A stretch of 64,000 bases of DNA from JADJPF01 sp964492845 (GTDB taxonomy: Bacteria; Acidobacteriota; Blastocatellia; Chloracidobacteriales; JADJPF01), in assembly GCA_964492845.1 (NCBI GenBank), contig CAZBMZ010000034.1:1-64000 (forward strand), read 5' to 3'. Positions 16,800-25,281 of the stretch are shown here, piece by piece. Numbering within the stretch: position 1 is the stretch's first letter; every line of letters begins with the position of its first letter. Below the pieces are notes generated by a model, which worked only from the letters and a program-made list of their open reading frames with translations, was not told where the DNA came from and searched no databases. The translations under genes were made by a program, and so were the position numbers.

Positions 16800-18287
16800 T
16801 TATTTAAAATAAGTATCTGTGAGGCTACGAAAATGATAACCCATAGCAGCTAATCGAATAGCTTGGGAAAGTTGATTGCGATGATTTAGGAAAACACAAT
16901 ATAAATAATTCCAAAAGTTTTTACGATCTCTGTCTTGTAATCCAAGTTTTACTATAACTCTTACTAGTGCAATAAGATCGCTAGTAAATTTACTTTTTCT
17001 AACACCCATTATTTTATCTTGCGGTACTCGTTTTAAGCAATTAAGAACACGGCTATAGTATTCTTTAGAATTATAGATAGTACGCATAATGGTTTTGTAG
17101 CCTTCAATAAGTTTTGTTGGATCCATTTTAGGTACAAAGTTAAGCGAGCAATTAGTATTATTGCCTGTACTTTCCATTAATAATCTTCCCTCATGTTGTA
17201 AACGTCGCCATAACTGCGTTTCTGGAAGTGCGTTTAGCAGTCCAACCATTGCAAGCGGAATAGCACTATCTTGAATAAATTCTATTTGGCGTTCAAAAAT
17301 ATCTTCTGGGTCATTATCAAATCCAACTATAAATCCAGCCATTACTTCCATACCATAGCCTTGAATTTTTCTTACTGAATCAAGTAAATCTCCTCGTAGA
17401 TTTTGAGGTTTTTGAGCTTCTTTTAGGCTTGCTTTAACAGGTGTTTCTATACCAAGAAAAACATGTCGAAAGCCAGCTTGTTGCATACCTTCAAGAAGTT
17501 TTTCATCTTCGGCAAGATTTAGGCTAGCTTCAGTAATAAATGTAAATGGGTAATTATGAAGCTTTTGCCATTTGGCTAATTCTGGAAGCATAAGTTTTAC
17601 ATTACGCTTATTGCCAATAAAGTTATCATCTACAATAAAAATTACTCCTTGCCAACCAATTTTTAACAGTGCATCAAGTTCAGCAAGTAGTTGTTCATTA
17701 GTTTTGGTACGTGGAACACGTCCATAAATCTCAATAATATCGCAAAATTCACATTGAAAAGGGCATCCTCGTGAGTATTGAATTGCCATCGCACTATAAT
17801 ATTTAAGTTTAATAAGCCCAAAATCAGGAATAGGACTTATAGTAAGTGAAGGCCGTTCAGGTGCTTTATAAAAGCGTTTTGCTTTTCCTTGTTCTAAATC
17901 TGATATCAACTCAGACAAAATAGTTTCAGCTTCGCCAAGTACAAAATGGTCTGCTAATGGCAAAGCTTCCATATTAGTAGTGATATAAGGCCCTCCAACT
18001 ACTACACATTTGCCTTCAGCTTTACATAATTCAACAATTTGTTGAAGTGACTCTTTTTGAACCAACATAGCACTAAGAAATATAACATCTGCCCACTTAA
18101 TATCATCTAGCCTAAGTGTTTCTACGTTAACATCAATTAAGCGTCGTTGCCAAGAATTTGGTAGCAATGATGAAATAGTCAATAATCCTAAAGGTGGAAA
18201 GGTTGAGCGTTTTTTCTCAAATGAAAGTGCGTGTCGAAAACTCCAATAAGTGTCTGGAAATTCTGGATAAACTAATAATACCTTCAT
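16800..18287 (-). CDS. B12-binding radical SAM protein, DUF4070 type
   Basis: A 495-residue protein. The N-terminal cobalamin-binding fold (about residues 1-130) begins V-Y-P-E-F-P-D-T-Y-W-S-F and includes P-P-L-G-L-L-T. The radical SAM domain starts near residue 165 with R-G-C-P-F-Q-C-E-F-C-D-I, giving the CxxxCxxC [4Fe-4S] motif. A C-terminal DUF4070 region follows. Relatives include methyltransferases that methylate unactivated carbons, for example in hopanoid modification (HpnP-like) and natural products. No hopanoid genes are near, so the substrate is open. The 75-residue gene lies upstream on the same strand with 65 bases between, a possible shared transcript. Confidence 0.88.
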   Translation of the reverse strand: MKVLLVYPEFPDTYWSFRHALSFEKKRSTFPPLGLLTISSLLPNSWQRRLIDVNVETLRLDDIKWADVIFLSAMLVQKESLQQIVELCKAEGKCVVVGGPYITTNMEALPLADHFVLGEAETILSELISDLEQGKAKRFYKAPERPSLTISPIPDFGLIKLKYYSAMAIQYSRGCPFQCEFCDIIEIYGRVPRTKTNEQLLAELDALLKIGWQGVIFIVDDNFIGNKRNVKLMLPELAKWQKLHNYPFTFITEASLNLAEDEKLLEGMQQAGFRHVFLGIETPVKASLKEAQKPQNLRGDLLDSVRKIQGYGMEVMAGFIVGFDNDPEDIFERQIEFIQDSAIPLAMVGLLNALPETQLWRRLQHEGRLLMESTGNNTNCSLNFVPKMDPTKLIEGYKTIMRTIYNSKEYYSRVLNCLKRVPQDKIMGVRKSKFTSDLIALVRVIVKLGLQDRDRKNFWNYLYCVFLNHRNQLSQAIRLAAMGYHFRSLTDTYFK

Positions 18288-18352
18288 GAAAATTCCTTAT
18301 GAAAAACACTAGCTATATAATTATTAAGTTAAATTAAATCCAGAATAATATT

Positions 18353-18580
18353 TTAGCGTTTTAATGTATGAAGAAAATGTTGCCACCAGGAACGTTTTAT
18401 AGTTATCCATACCCTTGCACGCCATAAACCAGGACTACTATCTAAGTAATCATTCCATTTATCAATAACAACTCTTACTTTTGGATGTAATTTTTCATAA
18501 GCTATAGCGGCTTCCTCAACTTCAACTCGGTTTAAGGATTGTGCTATCAAAATAAAACAGGGTTTTGCATTTCCTAGCAT
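18353..18580 (-). CDS. Small hypothetical protein upstream of the radical SAM gene
   Basis: A 75-residue protein supported by an ideal CAGGAGA Shine-Dalgarno about 7 bases before its ATG. It starts with a hydrophobic strand (C-F-I-L-I-A-Q-S-L), then a helix rich in Glu and Ala, and ends in a basic Trp-rich segment (S-W-W-Q-H-F-L). No family was recognised. It faces the Crp/Fnr gene across a 375-base interval containing a palindrome 80 bases upstream of its start. Co-transcription with the B12 radical SAM gene is likely. Confidence 0.6.
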   Translation of the reverse strand: MLGNAKPCFILIAQSLNRVEVEEAAIAYEKLHPKVRVVIDKWNDYLDSSPGLWRARVWITIKRSWWQHFLHTLKR

Positions 18581-18955
18581 AAAACTTCTCCTGAACTTGA
18601 TTAACTTATTGCAATATCAAGATATAGTAGCATTATAAGCTTAATTCTATAGAAATAGCTGTCTAATATTAGACATTTATTAAAATTACTAAACTTTTTA
18701 TATTTAGAATATGTTAGCAATAAGGTATTTTTTAAGGAAATTCCGAAGTTGTTTAACTAGCTACTTATTAAATTGTGGAGTAGACTTTATTTAAGCCTAG
18801 CTTATTTTTTATCTTTTGGATTTATTTCAACTATAACTTTCAGCTAAAGTGGCTTACTTTATAAAAATCCCTTACGCTATAGTCTTATTTGATAGTAAAT
18901 AATGCAAATATTACTAATCTGATATAAGCATTATTACTTTAAAAGGGTTAAAAGT
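18581..18955. other. Divergent intergenic region upstream of the Crp/Fnr gene
   Basis: A 375-base A/T-rich interval between the minus-strand 75-residue gene and the plus-strand crp/fnr-like gene. It holds one perfect 16-bp palindrome (18660-18675), listed separately. I see no ORF, tRNA or riboswitch-like fold. Confidence 0.6.
18660..18675. promoter_or_regulatory. Perfect palindrome TGTCT-N6-AGACA, candidate Crp/Fnr-family site
   Basis: TGTCTAATATTAGACA is exactly self-complementary. Its 5-6-5 geometry equals that of CRP-family operators (for example TGTGA-N6-TCACA and CooA-type TGTCG-N6-CGACA). It lies 80 bases upstream of the minus-strand small gene and about 280 bases upstream of the Crp/Fnr regulator, so it suits control of the minus-strand operon best. 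The binding protein is inferred, not shown. Confidence 0.45.
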
Positions 18956-19636
18956 ATGATTCAAGAAACGGCTGAGACGCTCCTATTCAAAAACCAATTA
19001 CAAGATTCTTTACTAAAAGAAATTCCTAGTTATCGCAGCATCAAAATTGCCAAATATAACAATATTTATAATTGTGGTGACAAGGATGGTATAGTCTACT
19101 TTATTGAAAGCGGTAAGGTGAAATTAGTGACAACTTCATCTGAAGGCAAAGATTGCATTCTTGTAATACACTCTAAAGGAGATATATTTGGAGAATTATG
19201 TCTTTCAGGCTCAGGTGAACGCTTAGAAACAGCTACCGCTATGCAACAAACACAGTTAAAGCAAATTCCTAAGAGTAAATTTCTTATACATCTAAGTGAA
19301 AATTCACTATTAGAAGGTTTTATAAAGTATTTAACTATTCGTATTGCAGAACAGCAGCAAGTTATTTCTACTCTGATAACAGTTGATAGCGAACATAGAC
19401 TAGCAAAAACGCTATTACATTTAGCTCGATCTCTTGGTAAACAAGACCCTCGCAGCATTCTAATTGCATTAAAAATTTCACATGAAGAATTATCCGCAAT
19501 GATTGGAACAACACGCCCACGTATTAGCCTATTTATGCAAAGATTTCGCAACCTTGGACTTATTGAACTCACCAAAGAACATTTTTTGATCATCAAGGAG
19601 CAAAAACTTGTTGATTATTTAGCTCAAATCTCCTAA
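18956..19636 (+). CDS. Crp/Fnr-family transcriptional regulator
   Basis: A 226-residue regulator. The N-terminal cyclic-nucleotide-binding-like barrel (about residues 20-135) shows G-D-K-D-G-I-V-Y-F-I-E-S-G-K-V-K and G-D-I-F-G-E-L-C. A long dimer helix follows (about 125-150) and then the C-terminal HTH_Crp domain with S-H-E-E-L-S-A-M-I-G-T-T-R-P-R-I-S. The phosphate-cassette Arg of cAMP-binding CRPs is not clearly conserved (G-E-L-C-L-S-G-S-G-E), and there is no N-terminal Fnr Cys cluster, so the signal is unknown. No clear Shine-Dalgarno other than AAAGGG. A likely terminator is at 19806-19842. Confidence 0.9.
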   Translation: MIQETAETLLFKNQLQDSLLKEIPSYRSIKIAKYNNIYNCGDKDGIVYFIESGKVKLVTTSSEGKDCILVIHSKGDIFGELCLSGSGERLETATAMQQTQLKQIPKSKFLIHLSENSLLEGFIKYLTIRIAEQQQVISTLITVDSEHRLAKTLLHLARSLGKQDPRSILIALKISHEELSAMIGTTRPRISLFMQRFRNLGLIELTKEHFLIIKEQKLVDYLAQIS

Positions 19637-19805
19637 TTAACTTGTGATTAGGATAGAAGATTTATTTTGTTTAACGCTTGATTCTTACCCAGGTTTAATG
19701 TCTATCAATACTTTTAAGTTTATCAATCTACACTTATCAAACTCATTAAACTTATTAATCTGTAGATGCGTTTTGCTTAATCTTCATTAATATAGAAAAA
19801 TAAAC

Positions 19806-19842
19806 AAATAAAAGCCTAAAATTAGCAAGCTAGGTTTTATTT
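19806..19842 (+). terminator. Probable intrinsic terminator after the Crp/Fnr gene
   Basis: AAATAAAAGCCTA (19806-19818) pairs with TAGGTTTTATTT (19831-19842) with a single bulge, around a 12-base loop, and the downstream arm is T-rich. It lies 170 bases after the stop, somewhat far for a simple terminator. Confidence 0.4.
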
Positions 19843-19903
19843 GAGCAATTAGAAAAGATAAAATTCAAAAAAATTTTTACTTAAAATTAAATTAAGGAGC
19901 TTT

Positions 19904-20560
19904 ATGCAAAATAAGAAATTTTATTCTCTAGTAGTAACCTTTAGTGTCGCAGTATGTTTATTCTTAAGCAGTTTTATGATTGTTGATGATGCTTTTGCTC
20001 AACAAAAAAGAAGACGTAAAAAAACAGGTCAAACAATGTCATCTAAGCCTGCTGATCCTCGTTCAGCAACTAGAATCCAAACTCTTGCTGTAAATGTTGG
20101 TGCAAAGAAAAAAGCTGTTGAACTGTTTTACTTAAATATGCCTTGGGGTCAGCAAACCTTTAGTTTTATAGAAGATGGAGGAAATGATTACTATAGCAAC
20201 CGCACTTGGCCTTTTGCACATATAAAAGTAAATACTGCGGCTAATTACCAAGGTAAATCAATCACTCCAGGAGATTATATTTTATATATCACTCCTAAGA
20301 ATGAAAAAAATCCTCAAATGTCTATTTCTTTAGCTTCCGTTAAGCTTCCGGCAGATAAGAAAACTTTCTTAGTTAATGGTGACGTTTTCACAGAAACACC
20401 TGATGACATTCAAGTTGTTACTAGCCGAGCAATTCGTTTTGATAAAGGTGCGCCAATGTTAAAATCTCTAAAAATAGACCTAACTGCTAGCGGATCGGAT
20501 GTAAATATTGGTCTACATTATGGAGATCGTACTTTCACAGATAAACTTACTGTTAATTAA
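19904..20560 (+). CDS. Secreted DUF2911 protein
   Basis: A 218-residue protein with a signal peptide (about residues 1-33, ending A-F-A-Q), a basic Lys/Arg patch (about 36-43), then the DUF2911 domain. The domain shows W-P-F-A-H-I-K-V-N-T-A near the start, and P-G-D-Y-I-L-Y-I-T-P in the centre. DUF2911 proteins are exported beta-rich proteins found mostly in Bacteroidota and Acidobacteriota; their function is not established. Strong TTAAGGAGC Shine-Dalgarno. The AhpD-like gene begins 29 bases downstream, so the two are likely co-transcribed. Confidence 0.8.
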   Translation: MQNKKFYSLVVTFSVAVCLFLSSFMIVDDAFAQQKRRRKKTGQTMSSKPADPRSATRIQTLAVNVGAKKKAVELFYLNMPWGQQTFSFIEDGGNDYYSNRTWPFAHIKVNTAANYQGKSITPGDYILYITPKNEKNPQMSISLASVKLPADKKTFLVNGDVFTETPDDIQVVTSRAIRFDKGAPMLKSLKIDLTASGSDVNIGLHYGDRTFTDKLTVN

Positions 20561-20589
20561 TAAAGTTAAACAACCTAGGAGAAATCTAA

Positions 20590-20985
20590 ATGGATGACCC
20601 AAAACCTAAATCAAATGCTAACAATGGGACAGAGCAATTAATTCCTATGGAAGACGAGTCGGTAGATTCTTACTCAATGTTAGAGCCAAGAATGAAGCGC
20701 GTTTATGGAGCTTATTATAAAGAGCTTTACTATACGCCTGAACGTCGAATACTTGACCCAAAGGTTCAAGAGTTAATTTCTATTGCTGCTTCACTTGTAG
20801 CAAAATGTGATGGTTGTTTAGATGGACATATGAAAAAGGCTATGGCATTAGGAGCAACAAAAGAGGAAATTAGCGAAACCATTTGTATTGCGGCTGCAAT
20901 CAATGCTGCTTCGATGATTGATATGAGCGATAAAATGGCAGCACGGTTAAAATTAAAAAACTTTCCTAATAATCCTCAAAAATAA
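20590..20985 (+). CDS. Carboxymuconolactone decarboxylase / AhpD-like protein
   Basis: A 131-residue protein of the AhpD-like alpha-helical fold. The redox motif C-D-G-C (Cys73, Cys76) is followed by L-D-G-H with His80, in the E-x-x-S-I-A-A-S-L-V-A-K-C-x-x-C-x-x-x-H context of peroxidase-type members. The first 30 residues are a variable acidic tail. AGGAGA Shine-Dalgarno. Likely activity is thiol-dependent peroxide reduction or a related redox reaction; true decarboxylases of the family usually lack the CxxC pair. A long stem-loop at 21020-21068 probably ends this two-gene transcript. Confidence 0.88.
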   Translation: MDDPKPKSNANNGTEQLIPMEDESVDSYSMLEPRMKRVYGAYYKELYYTPERRILDPKVQELISIAASLVAKCDGCLDGHMKKAMALGATKEEISETICIAAAINAASMIDMSDKMAARLKLKNFPNNPQK

Positions 20986-21019
20986 CTATAAATTAGTTAT
21001 CTTCGTTAGATTTAGATAT

Positions 21020-21068
21020 AATATGTGCCAGCTTAAGCTTTAGAATTTAGCTTAAGTTGGCGCATATT
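21020..21068 (+). terminator. Long stem-loop after the DUF2911/AhpD genes
   Basis: Arms 21020-21039 and 21049-21068 can pair over 20 positions with two G-U type mismatches (AATATGTGCCAGCTTAAGCT against AGCTTAAGTTGGCGCATATT), around a 9-base loop. It starts 34 bases after the AhpD stop. There is no T-tract after it, so the termination mode is unclear, but it separates this pair from the Uma2 gene. Confidence 0.55.
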
Positions 21069-21128
21069 CTTATATAAGCAAAAATTTTAATTTTTATTAC
21101 TGAATGTTTAATTAACTAAGGAGTTTTT

Positions 21129-21680
21129 ATGTCTTCAACAAAAACCCTGATAACAGCAAATGAGTTATTACAAATGCCAAAAGATGGTTTTAGATATGAA
21201 CTAATTAAAGGAGAACTTAAGAAAATGTCCCCAGCAGGAAGTCTTCATGGTTCTAGCGCAATGAATTTTGCTGCTTTTTTAACTATCCATGTACTAAAAC
21301 ATAATTTAGGTGTAGTTTTTGCGGCTGAAACTGGGTTCAAAATAGCCGTTAATCCAGACACCGTAATTGCTCCTGATGCTTCTTTTGTTAGAAAAGAAAA
21401 TATTCCTGCTACTGGTATTCCCAAAGGTTATTGGCTAGGCGCACCTGATTTGGCAGTTGAGGTTATTTCCCCAAGTGACACTAAAAAAGAGGTTCAAGGA
21501 AAAGTAGAACAATGGTTGATGGCTGGGGCAAAAATGGTTGTTCTTATCTATCCTAGTAACAAAACTTTTGTTGTTTATCGATCTCTTACTAACGCTATAA
21601 CGCTTAAAGAAAATGACATTTTTTCGGCTGATGATGTTGTTACTGGTTTTTCCTGTAAAGTAGCTGAGATTTTCATTTAG
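21129..21680 (+). CDS. Uma2-family putative endonuclease (DUF820)
   Basis: A 183-residue protein of the PD-(D/E)xK-like Uma2 fold. Family landmarks are M-P-K-D-G-F-R-Y-E-L-I-K-G-E-L near the start, V-I-A-P-D-A-S-F-V, P-D-L-A-V-E-V-I-S-P-S-D-T (the D/ExK-like catalytic strand), and V-E-Q-W-L-M-A-G-A-K-M-V-V. Such genes are numerous in cyanobacteria and some Acidobacteriota. Their cellular role is unknown despite the nuclease-like fold. AAGGAG Shine-Dalgarno before the ATG. It stands alone between a stem-loop and the ADOP permease. Confidence 0.88.
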   Translation: MSSTKTLITANELLQMPKDGFRYELIKGELKKMSPAGSLHGSSAMNFAAFLTIHVLKHNLGVVFAAETGFKIAVNPDTVIAPDASFVRKENIPATGIPKGYWLGAPDLAVEVISPSDTKKEVQGKVEQWLMAGAKMVVLIYPSNKTFVVYRSLTNAITLKENDIFSADDVVTGFSCKVAEIFI

Positions 21681-21847
21681 CTTAAAAATTCCCATTATTG
21701 GGACACTGCTATTGTAAAATCGGACAGAAGTTCTTCCTTATTTACTTTGCTTCCTTTTATCCATAACAAATACAAGAATTTATAAGAAATTTATTTGGCA
21801 TAATATTTGTTTACCTTAATAACATTTATATAAGGAAAATAAGTGCT

Positions 21848-24280
21848 ATGTACCAAATTATCCAAGATATTCGTTTTGCTATTCGTCGCTTAAGAAAAAC
21901 TCCTACATTTGCTTTAATAGCCATAATTTCTTTAGCTTTAGGTATTGGTGCTAATGCGTCTATTTTTAGTTTGGTTAATACTGCTCTACTTCGTCCATTG
22001 CCAGTTGATAAACCAGAACAGCTAAAAATTATCTATGGAACTATTCAACAAGGAAAAGTAGACACAATTTTTTCTTACTTAAACTATAAAGATATTAGAG
22101 ATAGAGGAAAAAACGCTATAGACATAGCAGCTTATAGATTTGTTCCCTTAAGTATGAATCATCAAGGCCAAAATAAAAGGCTTTGGGGCTATTTGGTTTC
22201 TGGCAATTATTTTAACGTGCTAGGAATAAAACCTAGTCAAGGACGTTGGTTTAGTTCTGAAGAAGATTTAACGCCTGGGTCACATCCAGTAGTTGTAATA
22301 AGTTATAGTTGTTGGCAAACAAAATTTGGTGCAGATCCACAAATCATTGATAAACAAATACTTATAAACAGTAATAAATATACTGTAATTGCTGTTGCTC
22401 CAAAAGATTTTGTAGGGACAGAGGTTTCTTACAACGCAGAAATTTTTGTCCCTATGATGATGGCTAAACAAATTGAGCCTTTAGGCGATTTGTTAGAAAG
22501 CCGCACTAATGACAATATTTTTGCTATTGGTCGGTTAAAACTTCCCTCTCAACAAGTTCAATCAGCACTTCAAGTAATTATGCAAGGTCTTGCAGAAGAA
22601 TATCCAAACGATAATCAGGGACGTGGAATTAAACTAGCAACTCCGGGCCTTTTTATTCCAGAAATTAGAGAGTCTGTAATAGCTTTTTCTTGGATCTTAA
22701 TGTCTGTTGTGGGAATAGTTGTTTTGATTGCTTGCGTAAATTTAGCAAATTTATTGTTAGCACGTGCCACAGAACGACGTAAGGAAATTGCAGTAAGAAT
22801 AGCTTTAGGTGCAACTCGCTTTCAGCTAATTAAACAAATGTTAACCGAAAGTCTACTGCTTGGAATAGTTGGCGGAAGTTTAGGTCTAATTTTATCTTTT
22901 TGGATTAATGATTTTGTTGCCAAGTTTAAGTTACCTACAGATATTCCTATAGTATTTAATCTAGCTATAGATTGGCGTGTTATAAGCTTTACTTTTGTTT
23001 TATCAGTTTTTACAGGTATATTTTTTGGGTTACTTCCAGCTTTACAAGCTTCTAAAACAGATCTAATAGCTGCATTAAAAGATGAAACATCAATAGGAAA
23101 GTTTAGTCGTTCATGGATACGTAACTTGCTAGTTATTGCTCAAATCGCGCTATCTCTATTACTTTTAGTAAGTTCTGGGTTAATAATTCATGGCTTACAG
23201 AAAGCTCAATCCCTGCGTCCAGGCTTTGAGCCAAGCAATGTTGCCTCTATTTCATTTGACCTTACATTACAAGGTTATGATAAGGAAAAAGGAAAGATTT
23301 TTTACTCAAAAGCTCTTGATATGGCAAAATCCTTGCCTTCAATAGAATCCGCTACTCTAGTAAATGTTCTACCATTATCAATAGAATTTAATAACACTGC
23401 TATTTATATTGAAGGGCAAACCGTAACTAAATCTACTGATTTACCCTTAGCAGTTCCTTATAATGTTTATCCTGAGTATTTTCAAACTATGGGAATTTCT
23501 TTAAGAGGCCGTGATTTTACGGAAAATGATAAAAATGAGGATTCCCGCGTAGCAGTAGTTAATGAAACCTTTGCTCGTCGCTTTTTTTCTGGTCAAGATG
23601 CTATAGGTAAACGCTTTAATTTTTCTGGGCCAGAAAATCCTTATTGGACAATTATTGGTGTTTGTGCAGATGGAAAATATAATAGCCTTAATGAAGAACA
23701 AAAACTGGCTATCTATTTACCAATACTAAGAAATTATACTGCTCCTGCTACTTTGATTATTAAAACTAAAAGTAATCCCGAAAATGTTTTAGCTTCGCTA
23801 AGGGATAATATCCAAAGCTTAGATCCAACCCTTCCACTTTATGATGTAAAAACTCTTAAACAACATCTTAATATCCCATTATTTCCAGCAAAAATAGCAG
23901 CAACGATTTTAAGTAGTTTTGCAATACTAGCTTTAATTCTTGCAGCAATAGGTATTTATGGAACTATGTCTTATGTTGTTTCACAACGTAGCCGCGAAAT
24001 GGGCATTAGGATAGCACTTGGTGCAAAGACTTCTGACATATTAAAAATGATTGTTGGTCAGGCTATGAAATTAGTAGTTGTTGGGTTAGGGTTAGGGTTA
24101 ATTGCTGCATATAGCCTTACTAAATTTCTCTCTAGTTTGCTTTATGGAGTTAGTGCAACTGATACGCTTACTTTTGTTATTGTTTTAATTTTGTTAACTG
24201 CAATTGCTTTAATTGCCTGTTTAATTCCAGCAATAAGAGCAGCAAAAACCGATCCAATGATAGTTCTTCGTCAAAGTTAG
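21848..24280 (+). CDS. ADOP-family ABC permease, two-module FtsX/MacB type
   Basis: An 810-residue inner-membrane protein built of two tandem MacB-PCD plus FtsX modules, the architecture named acidobacterial duplicated orphan permease (ADOP). It begins with the family start D-I-R-F-A-I-R-R-L-R-K-T-P. Periplasmic domain 1 spans about residues 40-240; FtsX helices are at about 280-400 with A-R-A-T-E-R-R-K-E-I-A-V-R; domain 2 spans about 440-670; final FtsX helices are at about 690-805 with S-Q-R-S-R-E-M-G-I-R. No ATP-binding partner is adjacent, as usual for these 'orphan' permeases. AAGGAA precedes the ATG. The family likely exports peptides or lipoproteins, but substrates are not known. Confidence 0.93.
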   Translation: MYQIIQDIRFAIRRLRKTPTFALIAIISLALGIGANASIFSLVNTALLRPLPVDKPEQLKIIYGTIQQGKVDTIFSYLNYKDIRDRGKNAIDIAAYRFVPLSMNHQGQNKRLWGYLVSGNYFNVLGIKPSQGRWFSSEEDLTPGSHPVVVISYSCWQTKFGADPQIIDKQILINSNKYTVIAVAPKDFVGTEVSYNAEIFVPMMMAKQIEPLGDLLESRTNDNIFAIGRLKLPSQQVQSALQVIMQGLAEEYPNDNQGRGIKLATPGLFIPEIRESVIAFSWILMSVVGIVVLIACVNLANLLLARATERRKEIAVRIALGATRFQLIKQMLTESLLLGIVGGSLGLILSFWINDFVAKFKLPTDIPIVFNLAIDWRVISFTFVLSVFTGIFFGLLPALQASKTDLIAALKDETSIGKFSRSWIRNLLVIAQIALSLLLLVSSGLIIHGLQKAQSLRPGFEPSNVASISFDLTLQGYDKEKGKIFYSKALDMAKSLPSIESATLVNVLPLSIEFNNTAIYIEGQTVTKSTDLPLAVPYNVYPEYFQTMGISLRGRDFTENDKNEDSRVAVVNETFARRFFSGQDAIGKRFNFSGPENPYWTIIGVCADGKYNSLNEEQKLAIYLPILRNYTAPATLIIKTKSNPENVLASLRDNIQSLDPTLPLYDVKTLKQHLNIPLFPAKIAATILSSFAILALILAAIGIYGTMSYVVSQRSREMGIRIALGAKTSDILKMIVGQAMKLVVVGLGLGLIAAYSLTKFLSSLLYGVSATDTLTFVIVLILLTAIALIACLIPAIRAAKTDPMIVLRQS

Positions 24281-24383
24281 AGAAAGTTAGAGAGAGTTAG
24301 AGGAGGTTTTTCTATAAAATTTCCTGTGCTATGATGCAAAAAAGCTAATTTAAGAAGTTTTGTTTCTAGTAATATTACGTTAT

Positions 24384-25271
24384 ATGCTCATTAATTACTT
24401 AAAATCATTGTTGTTGCTTTGTGTATCCTTTTTTGCCTTAACAGCTAGTGTTTTAGCTAGCACATCTAGTCAAGTACAATATAGTAAATTTTACTCTAGT
24501 AGTTTAGCTAGTGAAATTGATTGTGCTATTTCGCTACCTGCATCATATAGTAAAAATCCTTCCCGTCGTTATCCAATAGTTATTTTTTTACATGGCTTAT
24601 TTAATGATGAAAAAGATTGGGAAGCGCGAGGAATACAAGCGAAGTTAGACGAACTAAGAAAAGCTAACAAAGTTGGAGAATATATTATTGCTCTACCTTA
24701 TGGGGCAAATAGTTTTTATCTAAACGCTAAAAATGGACTTCGTTATGAAGATGCAATTGTAAAAGACTTTATTCCCTACATAGATAAGACTTATCGCACA
24801 ATACCTAAACAAAGAATGATAGCTGGTATTTCTATGGGTGGTTATGGAGCATTGTTGATAGCTTTTAAGCATCCAGAGCTTTTTATAGGCGTTGCTGCTC
24901 ATTGTGCAGCACTTTTTGAAGAGTTACCTAAACCTGCTTCATCAGCAAAAGACACACGGGCTAAATACCGCTATGAAATAGCAACTCAGCTTTATGGAAA
25001 TCCAATAGATAACCAACATTTTCAACAAAATAACCCGCTTTATTTAGCAAAAGCTAATGCAGCTAAGTTAAAAAACTTACAGATTTATTTTGATATTGGA
25101 CAGCAAGATAGATATGGTTTTGAGCGAGCTAATCAATTATTGGATGGTATTTTAACGGAAGCTAAAATAAAACATGACTTTCATTTTGTTGCAGGTGAGC
25201 ATGGTTGGTCGTTTTTGCTAGCTCGTAGCGAACCAGTTTTTATTTTTTATTGGCAAGTATTAAAAAATTAG
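24384..25271 (+). CDS. Secreted esterase (esterase D / feruloyl-esterase-like)
   Basis: A 295-residue alpha/beta hydrolase. A signal peptide runs over about residues 1-25 from ATG 24384; the frame opens from a TTG at 24360, which is less likely. Motifs: V-I-F-L-H-G-L-F-N-D (oxyanion hole), G-I-S-M-G-G-Y-G with the nucleophile Ser150, D-I-G-Q-Q-D-R-Y-G-F with the likely Asp, and G-E-H-G-W-S-F with His. This matches the 'esterase family protein' group that includes mycolyltransferase-like, S-formylglutathione hydrolase-like and feruloyl esterases. It is probably periplasmic or secreted. It is convergent with the MscS gene (10 bases between stops). Confidence 0.88.
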   Translation: MLINYLKSLLLLCVSFFALTASVLASTSSQVQYSKFYSSSLASEIDCAISLPASYSKNPSRRYPIVIFLHGLFNDEKDWEARGIQAKLDELRKANKVGEYIIALPYGANSFYLNAKNGLRYEDAIVKDFIPYIDKTYRTIPKQRMIAGISMGGYGALLIAFKHPELFIGVAAHCAALFEELPKPASSAKDTRAKYRYEIATQLYGNPIDNQHFQQNNPLYLAKANAAKLKNLQIYFDIGQQDRYGFERANQLLDGILTEAKIKHDFHFVAGEHGWSFLLARSEPVFIFYWQVLKN

Positions 25272-25281
25272 ACTTAACAGA

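Noticed and set aside
24083..24100. Telomere-like GGGTTA repeats (three copies)
   Set aside because: They lie inside the ADOP permease frame and encode a Gly-Leu run of a membrane helix. There is no reason to see a telomere or regulatory repeat.
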